The notes beneath the pieces are model-generated. The model was not told the origin of the DNA, did no database searches, and saw nothing but the letters and a program-made list of their open reading frames with translations. Shown one piece after another: positions 56,673-64,000 of a stretch of DNA of 64,000 nt; positions within the stretch are counted from its first letter, which is position 1; each line of letters starts with the position of its first letter. The DNA lies in the NCBI GenBank assembly GCA_963682175.1, contig OY821787.1, forward strand, positions 24,158,501-24,222,500. The letters run 5' to 3'. A program made the position numbers and the translations under genes. Source of the DNA: Triglochin maritima (taxonomy: Eukaryota > Streptophyta > Magnoliopsida > Alismatales > Juncaginaceae).

Positions 56673-58087
56673 ATGGCTTCAACATCTAATCACTTAGAGT
56701 GTTTATTCACCACAATGCCTCCTTTGCTTAATGGGTCAAATTATGATTATTGAAAAAATAGAATGAAAATCTTTTTAATATCAAATGACCTTAAGTATTG
56801 GAAGTTTATTCAAACTCCATACATCCCCCAAATGAAAATGAGTTAGATTCTTTATCTAGGCCTCAAATGAAAGAAATTGAAATGAATTCAAAAATTATGA
56901 ATATTCTTTATTGTGACCTTAAGGAGGGAGAATACAATAGAATTAGGGGATGTGAAAGTGCCAATGAAATATGGCATAGGTTACAAATGCATCATGAGGG
57001 TGATAGCAAAACCAAAGAAACTAGGATAAGTCTCCTCATGCATAAATATGAAATATTTTCTATGCAAATCGGTGAGAACATAAGCGACATGAACACTCGC
57101 TTCACCGATATTACTAACTCTCTTTTGATTCTTGGAAGAAGGATAAATGAAGGAGAGATGACTCGGAAATTCCTCCGGTCATTGAGCAACAATTGGGAAG
57201 ACAAGGTCGTCGCAATTGAAGAAACGCACGATCTTTCAAAATTGTAGATGGAGGAACTCATTGGAAATTTCATGGCCTATGAGCTCCAATTGAGTCATCG
57301 AAAAGAGAAGGAAACTTCAAAGAAAAACTTCACGGTGGCATTACATGTAAACTTTGATGAGCCAAGGAGAGTGGAAGAAGAAGACATTGAGGTCCTTGCC
57401 CAAGACTTCTTCAAATACCTCAAGAGGGATAAGGGAGAAAAGAATGAAAGAAGAGGTAGAAGAAGTGAGAAAAGAGAAAAAGAAAAGGAGGAAAGTGAAA
57501 ATGAGAGAAAAGAGAGGGGGAAGAAAAATGAGAGAAAAGAGAGGGGGAAGAAAAATGAGAGAAAAGAGAGGAGAAGAGAAAAGGAGAAGAGTAAGAGGAA
57601 AAAAAGGAAGGAGGAAGCTCACAAAGCCACTTGGGATGACTCTTCATCTCCATCATCATCATCATCTTCCTTGCAAAGTAGAAGAGAGGTTGTCCATTCA
57701 TGTTTCATGGTCATTGACGATAAACAAAGTGAGGTAGCTTCTAACTCCTCTAAATCTTATTCCACTAGAAGTAAATCATGTTCAAGTAAATCATATTCTA
57801 GTGCTAGCTCTAATTCTAATGCTAATGATGAATCATATACACATGATGAGCTACAAAATGCATTTCATGATTTAGTTAAACAACATGAGATCATTTGTGA
57901 AAAGAACAAAAATGCTAGAAAAACTATAAATGATCTCAAATGCCAAATTGAATTAATCATGAATGAAAAGAATGAGGTGGTTCCTAGACTTGAATCAAAT
58001 GAATCATTACTTGCTAGTCTAAGTAAAACACTGATTGTTGATGAACATTTAGATCTTAGAGCTTCAAATATGCAACTACCCTGCTGT
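56673..58087 (+). pseudogene. Copia gag with a charged repeat in place of the zinc knuckle
   Basis: ATG 56673 opens MASTSNHLECLFTTMPPLLN; a TGA interrupts the expected NYDYW motif, a frameshift lies near 56790, and a TAG at 57245-57247 interrupts ETHDLSKL/MEELIGNFMAYELQ. The rest is open to 58087. The UBN2-type gag domain is at 56800-57300 (NEIWHRLQMHHEGDSKTKET, NTRFTDITNSLLILGRRI). From 57430 to 57610 comes a Lys/Glu/Arg-rich repeat (KERGKKNER units) where this family normally has a CCHC knuckle. Then KATWDDSS, a Ser-rich acidic stretch and a coiled-coil-like tail (DLKCQIELIMNEKNEV), usual for SIRE-like gag. No pol follows. Confidence 0.75.
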
Positions 58088-58488
58088 TGAACTACGTTGA
58101 AGCTTTTATATAAATACAAACTTGAAGATAGGATCCTCGCTTTACAAAAAAGGTAAACTATTTTTTGGCACAAAACTGCATGATGTATCCACTTTAATAC
58201 TACCATGTTCAACCATCGGAGAAGGCGACATTGCAATGGAGTTTAGCGGAACTTAGCTCCATCAACTCAAGTTCAAACGATATCTTTGGTGCCACCCTAA
58301 TTCTTTTAATCGAAAAGCGTATCTCAAAAAAAACTGTGATATTGCAATCCATGCAGGAGTTTAAGAACAGGACGTTGAATTGTCGTCAAACTTTTCCGTT
58401 GTTTTTAGCATGAATAAACAGGAAACGGAATGAGAATCAACTATTATCACGTCCAAATTGAAACAAGGACTTGCGTATGATATCTTGG
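58088..58488 (-). other. Probable 3' UTR/flank of the PCH2 gene
   Basis: No gene seen. The copia remnant ends abruptly near 58087; the rest up to the PCH2 stop codon is probably 3' UTR and flank. The open frame 58231-58413 looks like chance. Confidence 0.5.
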
Positions 58489-61400
58489 TCAACCAGAAGA
58501 AGGTAACTCAGAAAGCTCCCTATGAGCAGTATCTATCAATGTGTTCATGAACCTGAAGATGTCACATCCACAAGGACTAATAATGGCTGCATGAGCCAAG
58601 AAAGACAGTTTTCTCAATGTTCTTCCGCTTAATCCCTGCAGATTAATTGAATTAATAATTAGCAACAACAGATTTTTATTTTGAAGTATAAGCATCAACA
58701 GATTGTATTGTGTATAAAAGCCATCAACATCTGAAAAGGCTTAACCTGGCATGCTTCTGCTGCTTTCAGCAGAAGTTTAGGTATCTCAACATTATCGGTC
58801 TCTACAGCAGCAAGCTTTTGTTTTAGCACAGGATAGTTTGGAAGTACAACCTTGTGATTAAGTGCCTACAAAACACATAATGTTGAGTCAAAACAGAAAG
58901 GATGCTTCTCATGTAAAAACAGAAAGTTGGAATGCTTGATCTCTAATGTATGCAAACTACATTGGTAAAGCTTCATTAAATTGAGTGCTCATTAGTTTCT
59001 TGGTTAGAAACATTAAACAATGTCAGTCACAAGTCTCCAAATTATTTTGATTGACTGTATTTTTTCGAAAAAAAGTAGATAAGCAAGTCATTTAGAGCTA
59101 AATTGCATTTCCTACAAGTCATTTCCTGGATAAAAGAACTATATAATGGTCCTAGATAATTGAATTTCCAGGATATGAAGAGAACTTCAATTGAGCCATT
59201 GTATTATAGGACCACGGTTGCAGCATCAACCATGCAATACAAACCAGTTCAGGCGCTCATATTTTCTTAAATTAGATACAGGAACAAAGACATTGAATCA
59301 TATTAGCCTGGCAAGGCACATTTGCTAGAGTATTAGTATATGCTTACATTGGAAAATGTTAGGATCCCTGTGCGCACTAGTTCCTGTAAGCATGACCGAA
59401 GTATTTCATAGCGAGCTTCAAGAGTTGGAGGGCCAATATATGCCTTGATATCAGCTCTATCAACAAAAGCAATATCTGCAGTCTAAACTACATTAAGCTA
59501 AAATGCTTTCAGAAACAACAATCTGAAAGACCTCGTACAGGGCAAAAGTAACCAAATATGGAATACATCGGACTATAAGAAGTTGGGAGCACTATAGATA
59601 GCCCATCTTACAGATAATGTGATACATATATAATTCCAACTGTGAAATAAATTATTGGATCCTATGCCAAGAAAAGCAGCATTGAAAAATATTGTTATTC
59701 TACTCAGGAACAAGAAATGGATAATACCTGTGAATATTATTTAGTATTTACGAGATCAATCATGATGTAGTAGCCACAAAGTGCAAATATGAGATTTATC
59801 CAACGATCGACCTAAGGAAGCTATTACTTTGTGTATTTTAACTAAAATTTCATGCAAATGATATTACTTAATGTTTTCTTCCATACCACGCCTAATGCTT
59901 GAAATTTTCATGATGATCGGATATGACAACCAAAAAATAGTCAATCCTATTCATAACCGCTTACACTATGACTTCATCTCGGTGTTTACTCCCTCCTCCC
60001 CGCTATAAATGTAAATACATTAATAATGCTTCATAGTTGTAATCTTGGCCTAATTTTTAGTTATTTACTCAAACAGTTATAGGTTCATAATATATATAAT
60101 ACACTACAAAAGAACTACAGTGTATATAACAAAGTGATGAATTGAGATTACTCCAAAATAGCCAATGACGTACCAATTGCGGTAGTTATATTTGATGTTG
60201 TTAAAATAACAACATTGGGCCATGACTTCAACCTGTCCATCTGTGTTAGCAAGGCATTCACAACCTGCAATGCAAAACAGGGCGTAGTAAATTTGAATGC
60301 TTCTTGATTAGCCAAGGACACAAACTAATTCTACATATTAATCAGGTCCAGAAGGGAGTAGTACCCTGATAGAGTCTGAAGGTTCAGAACCAGATAAGGC
60401 AGCCTGTCTAGCAGCGGCAAGGCTTTCAACTTCATCTACCACAGCATATATCACAAAGTGTTTATCACAAACAGAAATTGGCATTAGTTTGTCATATATT
60501 TTATACTAACTGTATATGGACATGGAAAGATATTAAGGTACTGCATGAATTTTCATATTCACATCAGCAGGTACTGTCACTCGGGCATAAAGGGGTAGAG
60601 AGAAGGGAACTTTATCTCCACTAGGAACTAAAAGCTGGCATCATATTTTCGATAGCAAATAAACACTCTTGATTACGGAGAACACTGTGAATTGAACTCA
60701 CCAATCAAAACGAATACCAGGTTGCTTTCTTCCTCGACCATCTCCTGAATTTTCTGGAAGAGCTTTGCTACCTGGTAGTGGAATATATAGAATATGTCAA
60801 GCAGTGGCGATACCGCAATAACCAGCACAATTCCACTATGTTGTGAAGAATTTGTCATACCAATTTGCCACTTTCAGAAAACCATTTGCTGAACAAGGAG
60901 TGAGCATTTACTTCGACCAACTGACAACAGGAGTATCTGTTTGAGTAATAGTGGTCAGATTGATTTTGGAAAAAGATCCAGCCATGTTATGTTCTTAGTT
61001 GTAACGTCCTGGAATACCTGGACTTAAAGCGTATAGAGAGTTTCTGAGCCAGGGCTTTACAGAGGGAAGTTTTTCCAGTCCCTGGTGGTCCATGTAATAG
61101 GATTATCCTGTGGAACAAAACTACAATTAGATGATGATGTTCCGCTGACATTGTGCATCATAAGCACCAATGAAACAATACCAACATTCAGCTTATAACA
61201 TTCACTACCATAAGAATTACTGATGTACATAGCAACGACCTATAAGCACTTATTAAATAATTTGGATCAATTTGCTCTGCCCATAAACATTGCTTTGAAA
61301 TGAATTACAGGCCGAAAGTATCTTTAAATTTGGCATAAAATGTGTTACCTGTTCCATGAAACGATACATGGATTTACACCCCTCTCGGTAAATAGCAAAG

Positions 61401-62245
61401 CACTGGCAGCATATCGCAGCAAGCGTTGCTTTAGACCATCTTCATAGACAAGACTATCAAAATACAAAAGCAATCAATTTCAAACTGCATAATAGTATGC
61501 TAGATATTGTGACAAAACAGACAAGTACAGACCTTTCCCACATACCAGCAAACTCCAATGCAGGCAGGCTCCATTCACAGAAACTTGCAAGCATCTCATC
61601 TCCTGTTAGTTCCTCTCCTGGCCCTTCTTCGTTAAGCTATGCAGCCCACAAAAATGTTAAACAATTACATTTACAGAAGAACTCTAATAGATCTCAAACA
61701 AGTGAACAACTATAAGCACCAAATACAACCATCAAACGTATAGTCTTCCTTTTAGACAAATGATCACAAAAAGGCTTTACAAGAGCTTCCAATAATAAAC
61801 TACTACAGAAACTAAGAATAACTGAATAAGTCCATGTCCATATCTAATTTTTAATATCCTTGTCATGTTACGTAAATGAGAAAATGAAATGTTTTAAAAC
61901 ATAAGACAATGAAGTAGCCAATAGTTAAGGTACCTGAAATACATGCACAACAGGCTTGACTTGCCAGAACAAAAGAAGTTCATTATTCTCCAACCGATCA
62001 TCTACGAAAAATATTAAACCATACAAACTAATATCAATAGATGTTAAGAAAGAAAAGAGTAGCTACGGATGCAGAAAACGATACCAGAAACTAGAATAAC
62101 AGCTGATTGTAAAAAAGGGAAAAGCTTCCAGTACAAACCTGTGTCACATATCTGGATGTTTTTCACATGTTCAAGCAAAAACAAATCATCTGGAGGCACA
62201 GAAATAGGCCCGTCGGAGTAGCTCAAAAACATCTTTTCCAACATT
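58489..62245 (-). CDS. PCH2: AAA+ ATPase PCH2/TRIP13 (pachytene checkpoint 2), 5' exon missing
   Basis: Twelve exons on the minus strand: 62139-62245, 61934-62001, 61533-61636, 61349-61453, 61018-61107, 60861-60936, 60702-60771, 60365-60435, 60174-60264, 59348-59475, 58746-58865, 58489-58635. All join in phase across GT-AG introns and give 391 residues, from [12 protein letters not shown] to ELPSSG. Walker A GPPGTGKT (visible residues 134-141), Walker B LVFVLIDE (201-208), sensor-1 region ILTTSN (250-255) and FVDRAD (264-269) are all kept. Family knowledge: a hexameric ATPase that remodels HORMA proteins (ASY1/HOP1 in meiosis, MAD2 in the spindle checkpoint) with COMET/p31. The first visible codon is completed by one base (A), so an upstream exon of about 80 residues is needed; none was found up to 64000. 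Confidence 0.95.
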
Positions 62246-63486
62246 CTGAATGAATTGTAGAGTTATGTAAAAGAACAAAGAGAGTTTATGAGAGCCTTAG
62301 GAAAAGAAATAATAAATTATTAAATTTGAATAACAAATAGAATTGTAAACTTCAGCGTGGCAAAGAAGTTAAGCTGATGAAAAGGTCAAATTGAGGTAAA
62401 CCACTAACAGTTTAACACAAACGAATATGAGTAGAGATAAAAAAAATATGAGTGACATATGATATAGATGGTAAATACACTATTTCACTTAAACGAGTGT
62501 AATAAATGAAAATATCTGCTTTTTTCTCTTGAAAGTATAATAATATACATTAGACACAAGAAAGCATTAACAAAGTGCATCAATTGCTATTTCCTAAGGA
62601 GAATGAGGATCTCAGAGCTAGTAATAAGAAATGCACAACTTCATTTCATTTTCTGATATCTAGGATTATCTAAACAGTAAGACATGTTATGTTTTTCATT
62701 TCAATAGAAATATTTTTCAATACTACCTAAAGGGAGCATGAACCCATTAACTTTTGATGAAATACAGAATGATTATAGACACTACAGTCCTCTTACTAGA
62801 GTGAAAGATATATGGATTATGGAGAAAACAATTGTGATGCAAACTTTGAAGTAGGCATAATCTATAACAATAATGTAGTGCATTTTGTATATAGTATCAA
62901 CGATCAACTATAGCAGCGCATGCTGAAGTACACAACATATAGTTGCGTATGTAATATCCACAGGTTGGTGGCATACACGAACACAATCAACTTGTGACTG
63001 CACCCATTGTGATGCATATTGCATATGCAACCTGACAACATTGCAACATAGTTCAAGCCAATTAGGCAGTCAACGGACTTTCAACAACTACTGTTCAAGC
63101 TGTTTGAAGCCCTGTGGGTTTCCGAATCCAACTGTTAGCATTTGGGTAAGATTTCATATGTAATACACGGATACCCCGACACAGCCCTCCATTCACTCAT
63201 ACAACTCATCTTTTTCTTCGTTACTCATTTTCTCTCCTCTTTCTTCCTATGAATCCAAATCTCTCACGCCACTCTAGTCTCAAGCTTTTGAAAGGGAAGA
63301 GTGACACTGGACACAATTTGAACTCTCTTTGGGATCACATGTTGCTCCCCAACTTCTTCAACACATCATCTATAAGCTTATACAAGCATCCAACAGTGTA
63401 ATAGAGCGAGAGAGATGGGATGCATCCACACTTTTCATGGACATATAATAAACACTTGTATGATCAATGATTTATCTATCGATCCT
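62246..63486 (-). other. Probable first intron or 5' flank of PCH2
   Basis: AT-rich, no coding segment recognised on either strand and no matching 5' splice donor with PCH2-like code. If the missing N-terminal exon lies beyond the window, this is intron 1, enlarged by the LTR that starts at about 63487. Confidence 0.45.
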
Positions 63487-64000
63487 GTTATATCCTAATC
63501 TCTAATTAGTGGACTAATGGTGTTTAGGTTGATGAGATGGTAGGGGTTGAGGTGGACGGCTGAGATTTAGTTGAAGAGAGGTTTGGACAATTGAGATTGA
63601 TTGGAGGAGTATAAAAGGTTTAATTCTCTCTCTCACACTTGCACGAATCTCTCTTCTCTCTCTCGCACTCACTCGTCTCTCTCCCTCTCAGCTCCCTGGT
63701 GCGTGGTAGTGTGGTCGTCGTCGAGGAGAAGAGGTTCAGTGAAGTGTGCGAGTGATCGTGATCGTCGGTTGCTCAGTTGGGTTTCGTCGTAGATTAGCAT
63801 TCTCGAGGAAACGCTCGTCGTGGTTCTTCAAAGGCTTCTACAAGCCTTAAAGGTATGTCAAGCTTTACTTTTATGTTCACCTAAGCTAGTGTGAGTGTTG
63901 AGTAGTCGACGGTAGGCCGAAATGTACGTCGGAGTTTGTGCAGCAGGATTCAGCACTGTAACGGTCGACCGGTCGTAGTGTATTTTGGGCGTTTATATCT
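63487..64000 (+). repeat. Gypsy LTR, start (family of 16199-18493)
   Basis: Starts near TGTTATATCCTAATC, matching TGTAGGATTCTGATCC at the start of the solo LTR read on its own strand. Shared marks: CT-rich leader after a TATA box (TATAAAA at 63610-63616), GTATGTCAAGCT, GTCGACGGTAGGCCG, and the first palindrome CGGTCGACCG at 63962-63971, downstream of the TATA box. It runs off the window. Confidence 0.7.

Noticed and set aside
57341..57701. Minus-strand open frames rich in Phe/Leu/Ser opposite the gag repeat
   Set aside because: They are the complement of a Lys/Glu-rich low-complexity coding repeat; no start context, domain or other support.
60673..60858. Loss of Walker B Asp in PCH2 (reading VLIGEF in one frame)
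   Set aside because: That reading runs into the intron; splicing ATTG|gtgag to the next exon gives VLIDE, the intact motif.

Overview
This is a nuclear window from a flowering plant (probably a dicot; the species cannot be named from sequence alone). The evidence is two intron-rich, plant-type housekeeping genes set in a dense, nested field of plant retrotransposons: Ty1/copia, Ty3/gypsy chromovirus, Tat/Athila-like gypsy, and an L1-type LINE. There are also DNA-transposon remnants of the hAT and PIF/Harbinger types.

Host genes. Both lie on the minus strand. (1) 27733-33620: an intact gene for the eIF5C/BZW-type translation regulator. It has eight coding exons, a 411-residue product and one GC-AG intron. 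(2) 58489-62245: the AAA+ ATPase PCH2/TRIP13 (meiotic pachytene checkpoint 2). Twelve exons are visible; the N-terminal exon is not in the window.

Layout. 1-13021: a decayed chromovirus-type gypsy element (LTR, protease, RT stub, integrase, LTR). A complete Tat/Athila-like element without RT/IN is inserted inside it (3148-10054, minus strand, tRNA-Asp primer site). 13022-16079: three LTR or leader fragments. 16080-26568: a 5'-truncated L1 LINE split by a gypsy solo LTR (16199-18493, target-site duplication CTTAA) and by a 5-kb copia element (19906-26361, TGGGA). The copia element is itself split by a solo copia LTR (24358-25856, CTATG). 27.7-33.7 kb: the eIF5C gene. 33899-35011: an Ac-like hAT derivative. 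35.5-48.1 kb: a PIF/Harbinger transposase pseudogene split by a young copia element (37944-47492, CTACC) whose 2122-bp LTRs differ at only about six sites. 48.1-55.06 kb: more copies of the RT-less gag-protease family, rearranged. 55062-58087: a 5' LTR and gag of a copia element. 58.5-62.2 kb: PCH2. 63487-64000: a gypsy LTR running off the window.

Most interesting signal. The LTRs of at least three unrelated retrotransposon lineages carry clusters of the palindrome CGGTCGACCG. The sites come in pairs whose centres are about 19-22 bp apart (two helical turns). The RT-less Tat/Athila-like family carries a related pair (GACCG-CCAATTGG-CGGTC) spaced exactly 21 bp. This suggests one host dimeric DNA-binding factor, or one shared regulatory module, used by several retrotransposon lineages.
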